DNA from: an uncultured Pseudomonadales bacterium
Lineage (GTDB): Bacteria; Pseudomonadota; Gammaproteobacteria; Pseudomonadales; Balneatricaceae
NCBI GenBank assembly: GCA_938084925.1
Contig: CALKFY010000039.1
Coordinates: 1-64,000, forward strand
DNA length: 64,000 bases
Direction of reading: 5' to 3'
Shown here in pieces: positions 7,155-20,328 of the stretch. Positions within the stretch are counted from its first letter, which is position 1. The number at the start of each line of letters is the position of its first letter. Position numbers and translations under genes: made by a program. The notes beneath the pieces are model-generated. The model was not told where the DNA came from. It saw nothing but the letters and a program-made list of their open reading frames with translations, and searched no databases.

Positions 7155-9071
7155 ATGAATTTGATGCGACTAGAGCAGGTACATTTGGCCTATGGGTCAG
7201 CACCTATATTGGATGGTGTGGATCTGCAAATCGATATGGGAGATCGTATTTGTTTGATAGGTCGAAACGGCGCTGGTAAGTCGAGCTTGATGAAGGTTTT
7301 GTCCGGTGAGCAGGTAACTGATGGTGGTAGTGTGTGGCGTAGTCCTGCTTGCCGCATTGGCTACCTAGAACAAGACCTACCAGAACGTGAAGACCTGTCC
7401 GTGTCTGAGGCCGTAGCCATGGGCTTAGCCGATGTTTACGACCTGCGTGAAAGATATACAGCCTTGATGTGCGAAGACCTTGATGACGTGAAGATGCGTG
7501 AATTAGAGGATATTAGTCACAAGATTGATGAGCTTGATGGCTGGCAAATGGAAAACAAGGTCGAGCGTATCTTGTCGCGTTTACAGCTTGATGGCTCGCG
7601 TCAGCTAAGTGAATTATCCGGTGGTTGGCGTAGACGTGTGAGTCTGGCGAGGGCTTTGGTTGCAGAACCAACGGTGTTGCTGTTGGATGAGCCAACCAAC
7701 CATTTAGACTTGCTAGCTATCGAATGGCTAGAGCAACAATTGTTGGGCTACCAAGGTGCCATTGTATTTATTACTCACGACCGTAGTTTCTTGCAGGCCT
7801 TGGCCAATCGGATTATGGAACTGGACCGAGGGCAGTTGCATTACTTCCCTGGTAACTATCAGCGCTTCTTAGAATATCGAGAACAGCAACTGGTGGAAGA
7901 AGAGCGCCACAATGCTTTATTTGACAAGAAGCTGGCCCAAGAAGAAGTATGGATACGCCAAGGCATTAAGGCTCGACGTACCCGTAATGAAGGTCGCGTC
8001 AGAGCTCTAGAAGACTTGCGTAAACAGCGTGGCCAGCGCCGCGAACGCCAAGGTTCTGCGCGTATGGAGGTTGCCGCAGGTAAGGATTCAGGCAAGCTAG
8101 TATGTGAAATGCAGCAAGTTGGCCATAGCTATGGCCGCCAACAGCTGATTAATAACCTCGACTTTACCTTAATGAAAGGGGATCGCGTGGGTTTGGTCGG
8201 TGCCAACGGTGTCGGCAAGTCGACCTTATTGCGCATTTTGTTAGGTGAATTAACACCTGAATCTGGCAGTGTAAAACTGGGTACGCGTATCCAAGTTGCT
8301 TATTTTGATCAGTTGCGTGATCAGTTAGATTTGACCAAAACTGTTATGGATAACTTGGCGGAAGGTCGCGAAAGTATCGAAATTAACGGTAAGCACAAGC
8401 ACGTAATGGGTTACCTAGGTGATTTCTTATTTGCCCCAGAGCGTGTGCGTAGCCCTGTAAGTAGTCTTTCTGGTGGTGAACGTAATCGTTTGTTATTGGC
8501 CAAATTATTTAGTAAGCCCGCCAACGTACTAGTGCTGGATGAGCCGACTAACGATTTAGACATAGAAACCTTGGAGCTGTTAGAGGAATTACTATCAGAA
8601 TACCCAGGCACTGTGTTGCTGGTGAGCCACGACCGAGTGTTCTTAGATCAGGTGGTCACTTCTTGCCTCGTATTTGATGGCAAAGGCAGCATTGAGGAAT
8701 CTGTGGGTGGTTATAGCGACTGGCATGGTCGTGGTGGGCGCTTAGAGAGTGCTGTTGGCTTGAATACCACAGAAGTGCAGCAAGCACCTAAGGCAGTTGA
8801 AAAGCAAGCCCCAGAAGCGCTTGTAGTGGAAACCAAAAAAGCCAAAAAGCTAAGCTATAAGTTACAGCGTGAATTTGATCAGATGCCCGGTGTTCTTGAA
8901 AAGCTAGAGGCAGAAGTCGAGGCTGTTCAAGAGCAGGTTGCGGCAAGTGACTTTTATAGTCAGGATCATGACCAGGTTAGCAAAACTTTGGCACAACTAA
9001 GCAGTAAGGAATCAGAGTTAGAAGTAGCTATGGAGCGCTGGATGGAGCTTGAAGAGATGATGCTTGAGTAA
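7155..9071 (+). CDS. uup: ABC-F ATPase Uup
   Basis: A soluble tandem ABC ATPase of the ABC-F class, which acts on ribosomes. Uup is linked to precise excision of transposons and to ribosome or replication-intermediate processing. The first nucleotide-binding domain has Walker A GRNGAGKS (36-43), signature LSGGWRRRVSLARAL (about 155) and LLLDEPTNHLD. The second has GANGVGKST (about 352), LSGGERNRLLLAKLF (about 438) and LVLDEPTNDLD. There are no membrane segments. The C-terminal 85 residues form the charged coiled coil that separates Uup (usual length about 635) from EttA and YheS. Total length is 638. The ATG at 7155 follows AAGG. Its stop is immediately followed by the 68-bp palindrome B. Confidence 0.95.
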   Translation: MNLMRLEQVHLAYGSAPILDGVDLQIDMGDRICLIGRNGAGKSSLMKVLSGEQVTDGGSVWRSPACRIGYLEQDLPEREDLSVSEAVAMGLADVYDLRERYTALMCEDLDDVKMRELEDISHKIDELDGWQMENKVERILSRLQLDGSRQLSELSGGWRRRVSLARALVAEPTVLLLDEPTNHLDLLAIEWLEQQLLGYQGAIVFITHDRSFLQALANRIMELDRGQLHYFPGNYQRFLEYREQQLVEEERHNALFDKKLAQEEVWIRQGIKARRTRNEGRVRALEDLRKQRGQRRERQGSARMEVAAGKDSGKLVCEMQQVGHSYGRQQLINNLDFTLMKGDRVGLVGANGVGKSTLLRILLGELTPESGSVKLGTRIQVAYFDQLRDQLDLTKTVMDNLAEGRESIEINGKHKHVMGYLGDFLFAPERVRSPVSSLSGGERNRLLLAKLFSKPANVLVLDEPTNDLDIETLELLEELLSEYPGTVLLVSHDRVFLDQVVTSCLVFDGKGSIEESVGGYSDWHGRGGRLESAVGLNTTEVQQAPKAVEKQAPEALVVETKKAKKLSYKLQREFDQMPGVLEKLEAEVEAVQEQVAASDFYSQDHDQVSKTLAQLSSKESELEVAMERWMELEEMMLE

Positions 9072-9137
9072 ATTGGGGTCAGAGTAAAATTGAGGCAGGA
9101 CCTTCAGCCTGCCTCAATTTTACTCTGACCCCAATTT
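9070..9137. repeat. 68-bp inverted repeat of the GGGGTCAGA/TCTGACCCC family (copy B)
   Basis: Two perfect 30-bp arms (9070-9099 and 9108-9137) enclose an 8-base loop. Each outer end is AAATTGGGGTCAGA, and the inner part of each arm is unlike the other copies. The repeat fills the whole gap between the convergent uup and universal-stress-protein genes, overlapping the last two bases of the uup stop, so it can serve as a two-way terminator. The T-rich flanks are short. Confidence 0.92.
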
Positions 9138-9139
9138 AA

Positions 9140-9568
9140 TCAAATGCGTACAGCCAGTACGTCACAAGTTGCACCATGCAACACGCTGTTAGACGTAGAA
9201 CCGAGCAGTAATGCTAGGCCATGACGGCCGTGGCTACCCACGATGATCAAATCGGCGCCGATTTCTTCGGCGATGCGGTGGACTTCATTTTCGATATGGC
9301 CGTTGGCTAAGATCTTTTCATGTTGTTGCAGGTTATGAGTGCTCATAAATTCTGATAAACGGTGTTCTGCATGATCTTGCAGCTGTTCCTGGATAGCACT
9401 GAGGTCCATGGGTACATCGCCCCCATAAGCGTAACTCAAGGGCTCCGTAACATGCACATAATGCAGTTTGGAACCTGTTAGCTCAGCCAGTGCGCAGGCC
9501 TTTTTACTGACTGGTTCAGCCTCTTCATTTAGATCGATGGCAACTAAAATATTACTGTAAGTTTGCAT
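9140..9568 (-). CDS. Universal stress protein, UspA family
   Basis: A 142-residue single-domain Usp. It begins with the usual YSNILVAIDLNEEA strand and closes with the ATP-binding signature GSHGRHGLALLLGSTSNSV (G-2x-G-9x-G-S), about residues 113-131, followed by VLAVRI. It is therefore an ATP-binding, cytoplasmic, stress-survival type protein; which stress is unknown. It stands alone on the minus strand, its 3' end meets palindrome B, and a short gap separates its 5' end from the divergent orphan gene. Confidence 0.92.
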   Translation of the reverse strand: MQTYSNILVAIDLNEEAEPVSKKACALAELTGSKLHYVHVTEPLSYAYGGDVPMDLSAIQEQLQDHAEHRLSEFMSTHNLQQHEKILANGHIENEVHRIAEEIGADLIIVGSHGRHGLALLLGSTSNSVLHGATCDVLAVRI

Positions 9569-9709
9569 ATTCTATCTCCCTTAATGCTATTCGTCTTTTT
9601 CAGTCTAACATAAGGTGCATTGAGCCTGACAAGTGTTAAAATGACTGCAATCAAAAAAGGCTCATATAGTTTGTGAACCTTGTTAAGTCTGCATTAAGGA
9701 ACAAAAGGC

Positions 9710-10222
9710 ATGGAATATAAGTGGTTGATAGTCACCTTGGTGGTGCTGTCTTTAGTGGGTTCCGTATCTTGGGTTCTGCCGACACCTCTGCAAAGAGCGC
9801 AAGCAAAAATTCGTAAGCTGGCTATGCAAAAAGGTGTTCAGGTTCGTATCAGTAAGCTACAAGGCCCGCGTGAACAAGGTGAGGTGGCACCAGATAGTCA
9901 TCTTGCCACTGGTTATACAATGCCGCGAGCAAGTGATGCCGTTAAGACTATGGCAAAAAGTCATAATTGGGAAATCTTCAAAGCCAACGGTTTGCATAAT
10001 AAAGGTTTGCCGCAAAACTGGTGTTGGAATCGTGGTGAAGGGGCCCTCGCACCGGCTCAGTTAGCGGTACTAGAGACCTTGATGATGACCTTACCAAAAG
10101 ACGTTTATGCCGTGTCGGCTTCTCCCATTGGGGTAGCAGTGTATTGGCATGAGAAAGCAACGCCGCAAGAATTAGATGATCTTATAGCCTTTATGCAAGC
10201 GCTATTAGACCAGTCCTTATAG
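9710..10222 (+). CDS. Hypothetical membrane-anchored protein, 170 aa
   Basis: Residues about 5-24 form a single hydrophobic segment ending near a VLPTP turn. This looks like an uncleaved anchor or signal sequence with the rest outside the cytoplasm. The soluble part is mixed alpha/beta and has a Trp-containing block (LPQNWCWNRGEG, about 101-112) with no family that I know. ATG 9710 is preceded by AAGG. It lies 170 bases before fadB in the same direction, but that gap has room for a promoter, so co-transcription is doubtful. Function unknown. Confidence 0.75.
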   Translation: MEYKWLIVTLVVLSLVGSVSWVLPTPLQRAQAKIRKLAMQKGVQVRISKLQGPREQGEVAPDSHLATGYTMPRASDAVKTMAKSHNWEIFKANGLHNKGLPQNWCWNRGEGALAPAQLAVLETLMMTLPKDVYAVSASPIGVAVYWHEKATPQELDDLIAFMQALLDQSL

Positions 10223-10391
10223 CAACAGAATCAGGTTTTTCGGCTACTCAGTTGAAATGTGTCCAGTCAGTCATGGTTGACTTTGCGGGTCGCTAATCAT
10301 ACCTTGTTCGTGAAAATTAAAACGCTTGTATGAAAATTGGTCCTAAGCTAGTTTAAATCAGCTGTCAGTATAATCAAAAAGGAGTCCTCGT

Positions 10392-13747
<3,356 letters not shown>

Positions 13748-13797
13748 CGCTGTCGATCTGTAACAAATATAGCCCTTATTAAGGGTGATTAAGAAGA

Positions 13798-13828
13798 GGG
13801 TAGCAATGGGTCATTGCTACCCTTTTTT
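13798..13828 (+). terminator. Rho-independent terminator of fadBA
   Basis: An 11-bp perfect stem (GGGTAGCAATG / CATTGCTACCC) with a three-base loop is followed by six T residues, about 50 bases after the fadA stop. Confidence 0.93.
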
Positions 13829-13922
13829 GTATTAATTCAATTTAAGTTTCCGTAAAAGGTTGATTTTTTGGTCAAAAAATGAAATTTTAAAAATAGATTC
13901 TCTGGATAATGTCGAAAATGAC

Positions 13923-13950
13923 TTGACCTAAGGCTGTTGCAGTCTAAACT
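13923..13950 (+). promoter_or_regulatory. Candidate sigma-70 promoter for topA
   Basis: TTGACC (13923-13928) and TAAACT (13945-13950) are separated by 16 bases, about 100 bases before the topA start. This is the best pair in the 301-base fadA-topA gap, which otherwise holds only the fadBA terminator and an AT-rich stretch. Confidence 0.4.
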
Positions 13951-14048
13951 AGGTGCGTTTTACGTTATCTCTATTTGTTATAAAACTTAGAACCGTTAAT
14001 AACGGGCTGGTCGGACATCATTAGGCCAGCAAAATTGGAACCAGTTTA

Positions 14049-16748
14049 ATGGGTAAATCCCTCGTAATTGTCGAATCGCCAGCCAAAGCAAAGACTATCA
14101 ACAAGTACCTTGGCAACGATTTTATTGTAAAGTCCAGTGTTGGCCATATACGTGATCTGCCAACCAAGGCCCCAGCTTCAGCTAATGACCCTAAGGCACG
14201 TGCAGCCGAAGCTGCCAAAGTGCGCAAAATGGCACCTGAAGACAAAGAAATTTATAAAGCGGCTCGTTCTCGTCGCCAGCTTGTGCGACGCATGGGTATC
14301 GACCCAGAGAACGATTGGAAAGCCGATTATCAAATACTACCAGGCAAAGAAAAGGTAGTAGACGAACTCAAACGTTTAGCCAAAGATGCTGACCATATCT
14401 ATCTCGCGACCGATTTGGACCGCGAGGGAGAGGCCATTGCATGGCACTTGCGGGAAGCTATTGGCGGTGATGAAAGCCGTTACCAGCGTGTAGTATTCAA
14501 CGAAATTACTAAAACAGCTATTCAGGCGGCCTTTGCAGATCCTGGTGAGCTGAATATGGATCAGGTAGATGCCCAGCAAGCACGTCGTTTTCTAGATCGT
14601 GTCGTTGGTTTTATGGTGTCGCCATTGTTGTGGGCCAAGATCGCCCGCGGTTTATCTGCTGGTCGAGTGCAATCTGTAGCGGTAAAGTTAGTTGTTGAGC
14701 GTGAGAAAGAGATTCGTGCCTTCAACCCAGAAGAATACTGGGAAGTTAAAGCCGACCTAGATAGCACAGACAAACAAGCCTTCATTGGGCAGGTGTTTAA
14801 ATACCAAGGCAGTGATTTCCGCCCCAATAGCGAAGCCCAAACCAATACTGCTTTAGCTGAGCTGGAGCAACAAGATTTTGTAGTGCAGCGACGTACCGAC
14901 AAGGCAACATCAAGCCGTCCATCTGCGCCCTATATTACGTCTACCCTGCAGCAGGCGGCGAGCACGCGCTTAGGCTTTGGGGTGAAGAAAACCATGATGA
15001 TGGCCCAGCGCTTGTACGAAGCAGGTTACATCACTTATATGCGTACTGACTCCACTAACTTGAGTCAGGAAGCCGTTAACAACTGTCGCGATTACATTGA
15101 CAGTAAATTCGGTGCCGAATATCTACCAGCCAAACCGAATAGTTATTCAAGCAAGGAAGGTGCACAAGAGGCTCACGAAGCTATTCGCCCTTCAGATGTA
15201 CGCATGAAGTCCAGCTTATTAAATGGCATGGAGCGTGATGCTGAACGCTTGTACGAATTAATTTGGCGTCAGTTTGTGGCTTGCCAGATGAATCCTGCCA
15301 AGTTTACTAGTACTGGTATTACCATTGCTGCAGGTGAGTTCTCCTTACGTACCCGTGGGCGTATCATGCGCTTTGATGGTTACACCAAGGTGCAGCCTAG
15401 TGCGAGCAATAAAGAAGATGACTTATTGTTGCCGGACTTAAAAGAAGGCGACAAGGTTAAGCTTAAGCAGCTTAATCCTAGCCAGCACTTTACTAAGCCT
15501 GCTCCGCGTTATTCTGAAGCAAGCCTTGTAAAAGAGCTTGAAAAGAAGGGTATTGGCCGCCCATCTACCTATGCTGCTATTATTTCTACTATCCAAGACC
15601 GTGGTTATGTCAGCGTGCAGAACCGTCGCTTCTATGCCGAAAAAATGGGTGACGTGGTTACCGATCGCTTGGATGAAAGCTTCGCTGATCTTATGGATTA
15701 TGATTTCACCGCTAACATGGAAAAGCGCTTAGATAGCGTGGCCCAAGGTGATACCGAATGGAAACGTTTGTTGAATGCTTTTTATAAAGCCTTCACGCGT
15801 AAACTAGGCGTGGCTGAGTCCGCAGAAGGTATGCGTGCCAATGACCCTACTGAGACCGATATTGAGTGTCCTTCGTGTGCTAGGCATATGACCATACGAA
15901 CGGCATCTACAGGGGTGTTTTTGGGCTGCTCAGGCTATGCTTTGCCTCCTAAAGAGCGTTGCAAAGAAACCATCAACCTTACTTCCGGTGACGAAGTAGT
16001 TGCTGTTGATGCGGATGATGAAGCCGAATCACGTTTATTGATTCAAAAGCGTCGTTGCAAAATTTGTGACACTGCCATGGATAGCTATCTAGTTGATAGC
16101 CAACGTAAATTGCACGTATGTGGTAACAACCCGGATTGTTCTGGCTTTGAAGTGGAGCAGGGTGAATTCCGTATTAAGGGCTATGATGGTCCTATGTTAG
16201 AGTGCGACAAGTGTGGCGCTGACATGCATCTTAAGAACGGTCGCTTTGGTAAATACTTTGATTGTTCTTCTGGTGACTGTAAGAATACTCGTAAGTTGTT
16301 ACGTGGTGGTGAACCTGCGCCACCGAAGATGGATCCTATTCCGATGCCAGAGTTGGCTTGTGAGAAGGTGGATGATCATTACATCTTGCGTGATGGTGCA
16401 GCGGGTCTATTCCTGGCTGCAAGTAAATTCCCAAAGAACCGGGAAACGCGTGCACCGTTAATTGCTGAAATATTGTCTGTGAAAGCTGATTTAGACCCTA
16501 AATATAGTTTTTTGTTAACAGCTCCTGTACAGGATCCTGATGGCAACCCCAGTATCGTACGCTACAGTCGCAAGACGAAAGAACAGTACGTAATGACTGA
16601 GGTTGACAAAAAGGCCAGTGGCTGGCGTGCTACCTTTGAAGGTGGTAAATGGGTTGAAACTGCTAAGGCCAAGCCGGCAGCGAAAAAGACTACCGCCAAA
16701 AAAGCCACCAAGGCCAAAAAGACCACTGCCAAAAGCAAAGCTAGTTAA
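14049..16748 (+). CDS. topA: DNA topoisomerase I (type IA)
   Basis: Relaxes negative supercoils by a single-strand passage mechanism. The 899-residue protein opens with the Toprim domain ([20 protein letters not shown], then [13 protein letters not shown] at about 119-131). The catalytic Tyr (about 330) lies in [13 protein letters not shown]. The core is followed by three C4 zinc-ribbon repeats (CPSCARHM.., CKICDTAM.., CDKCGADM..) between about 605 and 750. The last 30 residues are a Lys/Ala-rich tail that binds DNA or RNA polymerase in relatives. Its stop shares one base with the next gene's ATG (TAATG). Confidence 0.97.
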   Translation: MGKSLVIVESPAKAKTINKYLGNDFIVKSSVGHIRDLPTKAPASANDPKARAAEAAKVRKMAPEDKEIYKAARSRRQLVRRMGIDPENDWKADYQILPGKEKVVDELKRLAKDADHIYLATDLDREGEAIAWHLREAIGGDESRYQRVVFNEITKTAIQAAFADPGELNMDQVDAQQARRFLDRVVGFMVSPLLWAKIARGLSAGRVQSVAVKLVVEREKEIRAFNPEEYWEVKADLDSTDKQAFIGQVFKYQGSDFRPNSEAQTNTALAELEQQDFVVQRRTDKATSSRPSAPYITSTLQQAASTRLGFGVKKTMMMAQRLYEAGYITYMRTDSTNLSQEAVNNCRDYIDSKFGAEYLPAKPNSYSSKEGAQEAHEAIRPSDVRMKSSLLNGMERDAERLYELIWRQFVACQMNPAKFTSTGITIAAGEFSLRTRGRIMRFDGYTKVQPSASNKEDDLLLPDLKEGDKVKLKQLNPSQHFTKPAPRYSEASLVKELEKKGIGRPSTYAAIISTIQDRGYVSVQNRRFYAEKMGDVVTDRLDESFADLMDYDFTANMEKRLDSVAQGDTEWKRLLNAFYKAFTRKLGVAESAEGMRANDPTETDIECPSCARHMTIRTASTGVFLGCSGYALPPKERCKETINLTSGDEVVAVDADDEAESRLLIQKRRCKICDTAMDSYLVDSQRKLHVCGNNPDCSGFEVEQGEFRIKGYDGPMLECDKCGADMHLKNGRFGKYFDCSSGDCKNTRKLLRGGEPAPPKMDPIPMPELACEKVDDHYILRDGAAGLFLAASKFPKNRETRAPLIAEILSVKADLDPKYSFLLTAPVQDPDGNPSIVRYSRKTKEQYVMTEVDKKASGWRATFEGGKWVETAKAKPAAKKTTAKKATKAKKTTAKSKAS

Positions 16749-17278
16749 TGCAAGCCGCGTTTAGATTAAGCCGTCAGCAGTACGCTTATGCTGACGTTTT
16801 GTGGCAAGACATGCTGGCCAGCTATGGTGATAGTGAAAGCCCTGATTATTGGCGTCAGCGTATGCAGCGCCGTGCCTATCAGGGTGCCATTCTTGAGCAC
16901 CTGCTTAAATCGACTCACAGTTTATCAAGTGCTATCTTGAAGCAATTAGCAGACACGCGTTTTGTTGATGTTAATAAACTAGAATTGGCAGAAATTGCTC
17001 CCTTACTGCTGCAGCAAACTTTCCTATCTGCTCCCGCACAGCTTTTGTTACAGACGCTGCAAAACGGTTATATAAAGCAAATTGTTCAGGCGCAACAGAT
17101 ATTTGATGGTGGTGTGGTAAAAACACAGAATCAAGCGGCAGCAGGTGAATTGGGGCAGGCTATTGGCTTAGTCGCCAATGATAATCTGGATGATCCAGAC
17201 CGCTGGCCCGTAGGCCAGTGGCTGAGAGATCTAAAAGAGCTGCAAGATACAACGCAAGCAGAGCTTCTCGAGTTCTAA
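16748..17278 (+). CDS. DUF6586-type hypothetical protein
   Basis: A 176-residue, probably helical, cytoplasmic protein of unknown function. From memory, Pseudomonas carries a DUF6586 protein between topA and lexA-sulA, and this gene holds that position and has the expected size. It is translationally coupled to topA through TAATG. Its 3' end overlaps the lexA 3' end by four bases. Its Gln- and Leu-rich sequence (for example [20 protein letters not shown]) shows no catalytic motif. The family name rests on position and general resemblance. Confidence 0.7.
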   Translation: MQAAFRLSRQQYAYADVLWQDMLASYGDSESPDYWRQRMQRRAYQGAILEHLLKSTHSLSSAILKQLADTRFVDVNKLELAEIAPLLLQQTFLSAPAQLLLQTLQNGYIKQIVQAQQIFDGGVVKTQNQAAAGELGQAIGLVANDNLDDPDRWPVGQWLRDLKELQDTTQAELLEF

Positions 17279-17883
17279 TTACCGCGACGAATAACGCCGA
17301 CACTTAAGCCTTCAATGCTCAAGCGCTGTCGATTCAGGTCTACTTCAATAGGAGCGTAGTCTTCGTTTTCGGCAATCAGTAATACTTTGTTACCAACACG
17401 CTGGAAGCGCTTAACAGTGACTTCACTGTCTACTCGAGCCACGACAATTTGGCCATTACGAGCTTGGTCTGTTTTATGTACGGCCAATAGGTCACCATCA
17501 TAGATGCCAATATCTTTCATGGACATACCGCTAACCTGTAGCAAGTAATCGGCTTTGGGGTAAAACAGGCCATCGGGTAAGGCGCAATAGTCGCTAATAT
17601 GCTCTGTTGCGAGCATGGGACTACCAGCGGCAACCATACCAATGATGGGTATGCCTTTTTCTTCCTCATCCATGTCTGGGACACGGATGCCACGGGATGC
17701 GCCGGGGATGATTTCAATGGCACCCTTGCGCGCTAAGGCCTTAAGATGGTCTTCTGCAGCGTTGGGAGACTTGAAACCAAGTTCCTGTGCTATCTCGGCC
17801 CGTGTAGGCGGATAACCTGTATCTGTAATGTGCTCACGAATGCAGGTAAGCACCTGATCCTGGCGGGGAGTAAGTTTTAACAT
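17275..17883 (-). CDS. lexA: SOS repressor LexA
   Basis: A 202-residue repressor-protease. The N-terminal winged helix-turn-helix starts [19 protein letters not shown] and reads [28 protein letters not shown]. The self-cleavage bond is Ala86-Gly87 in GMVAAGSP. The catalytic Ser121 is in [11 protein letters not shown] and the catalytic Lys158 in SEVTVKRF. On DNA damage RecA filaments trigger cleavage and de-repress the SOS regulon. Two LexA boxes lie just upstream, so it represses itself and possibly the divergent dinG. Pseudomonas carries sulA beside lexA; none is seen here. Confidence 0.97.
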   Translation of the reverse strand: MLKLTPRQDQVLTCIREHITDTGYPPTRAEIAQELGFKSPNAAEDHLKALARKGAIEIIPGASRGIRVPDMDEEEKGIPIIGMVAAGSPMLATEHISDYCALPDGLFYPKADYLLQVSGMSMKDIGIYDGDLLAVHKTDQARNGQIVVARVDSEVTVKRFQRVGNKVLLIAENEDYAPIEVDLNRQRLSIEGLSVGVIRRGN

Positions 17884-17930
17884 AACGGCCTCTCACGATA
17901 ATGCCGACAAATTTAGTATCCTGTGATAAA

Positions 17931-17946
17931 CTGTGTATTTATACAG
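17931..17946. promoter_or_regulatory. LexA box 1 in the lexA-dinG gap
   Basis: CTG-N10-CAG with an AT-rich alternating centre (CTGTGTATTTATACAG) matches the gammaproteobacterial SOS box. It is 48 bases upstream of the lexA start and one of a tandem pair, as in E. coli lexA autoregulation. Confidence 0.88.
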
Positions 17947-17949
17947 GTA

Positions 17950-17965
17950 CTGTATATATTAACAG
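17950..17965. promoter_or_regulatory. LexA box 2 in the lexA-dinG gap
   Basis: CTGTATATATTAACAG lies four bases from box 1 and is the better match to the TACTGTATATATATACAGTA consensus. Its outer edge is 90 bases before the dinG start, so the pair may control both divergent genes. dinG is a LexA target in E. coli. Confidence 0.92.
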
Positions 17966-18054
17966 TTAAATTCACGCTGGCAAGCATTATTTTTCGCCGG
18001 TATATTTAGCGACTTCAACAGCATCGGCATTGCCGGAAAGTAACGGATTTATTT

Positions 18055-20190
18055 GTGGCTCAAAAAGACAGCATCAAAACCTCTATCCAGGCTCTTTATC
18101 GTGAACTCTTGGCTGGCCTAGAGCTGACACCCCGTTGGGGCCAAAAGCAAATGATCGCCACGGTTGCCAATCACTTATTGGCGATTAAGCAAGATACCGA
18201 TGGTTCGCGCCTGGGCGAGAATCCAGCGTGTATCATTGAAGCAGGCACGGGTACCGGTAAAACCCTTGCTTATATGGTGTCCTGTCTACCTGTTGCTAAA
18301 GCACTGGATAAGAAACTGATTATTAGTACAGCGACTATTGCCTTACAAGAACAGATTATGGAAAAGGATCTGCCGGCCATTAAGAACAATGCTAAGGTCG
18401 ATTTTGACTTTCAGCTGGCCAAAGGCCGCCGACGTTATCTATGTGTATCCCGCTTAGATTCTGCGTTGTCCAGTCATGGTTCGGTTGATCCGACACAAGC
18501 GTTGTTTGAAGATGAGCTGGCGATGCAACTGGATGGTGATCAACAAAAATTGTATCAGCATATGCTTGCTGAGCTGGGCGCAGGGCGCTGGGATGGTGAC
18601 CGAGATGCTTGGCAAGAGCCCGTAGCCGAAGATCATTGGCGGCCGGTAACGACGGATCATCGTGGTTGTACCAACCGCCGCTGTACTCACTTTAATGAAT
18701 GTCCGTTTTTTAAGGCCCGTGCAGGTCTTGAACAAGCCGACTGTATTGTTACTAACCATGACTTGGTGTTGGCTGATTTACAGCTTGGTGGTGGCGCTAT
18801 ATTACCTAAGCCGGAAGACGCTATCTATGTATTTGACGAGGGTCATCACCTGGCTGACAAGACGTTGCGCCAGTTTACCCATCAACAAGGTGTGCGGCAG
18901 TTGCATCGCTGGTATGGTCAGGTGCGTACTGGGGTTAAACGTTTTACCAAAGATTGGCAGGGCGGTGGTCATGGCGCGCAGCTAAGTACTCAGGTGTTAG
19001 AGCACCTACAAGGTTTAGAAACTGAAATGTCTAATCTTGAGCAATTGCTTGACCAGTCGGCCTTTCAGCCCCAAGATGATTATCAACAAGTATCTAGTTT
19101 TCGATTTCCCAATGGCGTGGTACCTGATGCTTTGCGCGCGCAGGCTACCCAGTTGTCCTTGCTGACGACACGTCTTTCTAGAGATCTAGACGGTTTGTTT
19201 AATTTGGTCGACGATGTGGTTAAAGGTGAACAACAGGGTTTGGATCGGGAGCTCGCCGAAACCTACTTGGCGGTGACAGGTGGTTGGGCCCAAGGGGCCA
19301 TGTCGCAAGGTATGCTTTGGCAGTCCTATGCTCATGTGGACGAGCCTGGTGATGCGCCTATGGCGCGCTGGATCCAGCATTGGCAAACACCAGAGCGTGT
19401 TGATGTTGAACTGGCTTCGAGTCCTATTTTAGCGAACAAACTATTGCAACAAAATTTGTGGCAACGCTGTTTTGCGGCGGTAATCACTTCCGCCACCTTG
19501 TTGGCCGTAGGGCGTTTCGATCAGTTGTTGATGCATACAGGGCTCACCGATAAGAGTAGTATGTTGGCTCTGGCTAGTCCTTTTGATTACAGTGCTTCGT
19601 CTTTAATTGTGCCCAAAGAGGCGGTTGAGCCGGGTCCAGAAGAGCGCTTTGTGCCAGCCTTGGTGGATGCCTTGCCTAAGAATCTTGATAAGCAAGAAGC
19701 GAGTTTGGTGTTGTTTACTTCCAAGCGCGTTATGCAGCAGGTGTTTGAGGGTTTGCCTACCAGCTGGCAAGACTTGATTTTGCAGCAAGGGGACTCGTCC
19801 AAACAGCGTTTGCTAGAGCAGCATAAGCAACGCGTAGACGCCGGCGAAGGTAGCATTCTGTTTGGTTTGGCCAGTTTTGCCGAAGGTATCGATTTACCTG
19901 GTACGTATCTTACTCACGTGATTATTACCCGTTTGCCATTTACTGTGCCTGATAGACCAGTGCCTGCGGCCTTGGCTGAATGGGTGGAGAGCTGTGGTGG
20001 CAATGCCTTTATGGAGATTTCTGTGCCAGAGGCTAGTGTTCGCTTGATACAGTCTACGGGGCGTTTACTGCGTAAAGAAGCTGATGTAGGGCGTATTACT
20101 GTGTTGGATAAACGTTTGGTTAGTAAGCGTTATGGCAAGCAATTACTACAGGCATTGCCACCATATCAGCAACAGCTGACGGGGTCTTGA
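18055..20190 (+). CDS. dinG: ATP-dependent DNA helicase DinG
   Basis: An XPD-like 5'-3' helicase with an iron-sulfur cluster that unwinds forked DNA, R-loops and D-loops. Walker A is EAGTGTGKTLAY (about 62-73). The four cluster cysteines appear as one in RRRYLCVSRL (about 125) and three in GCTNRRCTHFNECPFF (about 205-218). The DEGHH box (about 262) and the C-terminal motifs GLASFAEGIDLPG and IQSTGRLLR follow. Length is 711 against about 716 in E. coli. I used GTG 18055, which has only a weak ribosome site, so the exact start is uncertain. Divergence from lexA across two SOS boxes supports damage induction. Confidence 0.94.
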   Translation: MAQKDSIKTSIQALYRELLAGLELTPRWGQKQMIATVANHLLAIKQDTDGSRLGENPACIIEAGTGTGKTLAYMVSCLPVAKALDKKLIISTATIALQEQIMEKDLPAIKNNAKVDFDFQLAKGRRRYLCVSRLDSALSSHGSVDPTQALFEDELAMQLDGDQQKLYQHMLAELGAGRWDGDRDAWQEPVAEDHWRPVTTDHRGCTNRRCTHFNECPFFKARAGLEQADCIVTNHDLVLADLQLGGGAILPKPEDAIYVFDEGHHLADKTLRQFTHQQGVRQLHRWYGQVRTGVKRFTKDWQGGGHGAQLSTQVLEHLQGLETEMSNLEQLLDQSAFQPQDDYQQVSSFRFPNGVVPDALRAQATQLSLLTTRLSRDLDGLFNLVDDVVKGEQQGLDRELAETYLAVTGGWAQGAMSQGMLWQSYAHVDEPGDAPMARWIQHWQTPERVDVELASSPILANKLLQQNLWQRCFAAVITSATLLAVGRFDQLLMHTGLTDKSSMLALASPFDYSASSLIVPKEAVEPGPEERFVPALVDALPKNLDKQEASLVLFTSKRVMQQVFEGLPTSWQDLILQQGDSSKQRLLEQHKQRVDAGEGSILFGLASFAEGIDLPGTYLTHVIITRLPFTVPDRPVPAALAEWVESCGGNAFMEISVPEASVRLIQSTGRLLRKEADVGRITVLDKRLVSKRYGKQLLQALPPYQQQLTGS

Positions 20191-20328
20191 TTTACCTATT
20201 GCCAAACAATTAGCAGCGTATGGTCTCACAATTGATTTGGCCCCATGGTTGATATTTGTACCTAGGCCCTAAAGGCTCTATACTCCCGTGCCTATAACTG
20301 CTAAAAGCCATCAATTCGGATATCGACT

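Noticed and set aside
10223..10391. FadR or PsrA operator upstream of fadB
   Set aside because: Only loose matches such as AAAACGCTTGTAT were seen, and none is a convincing palindrome.
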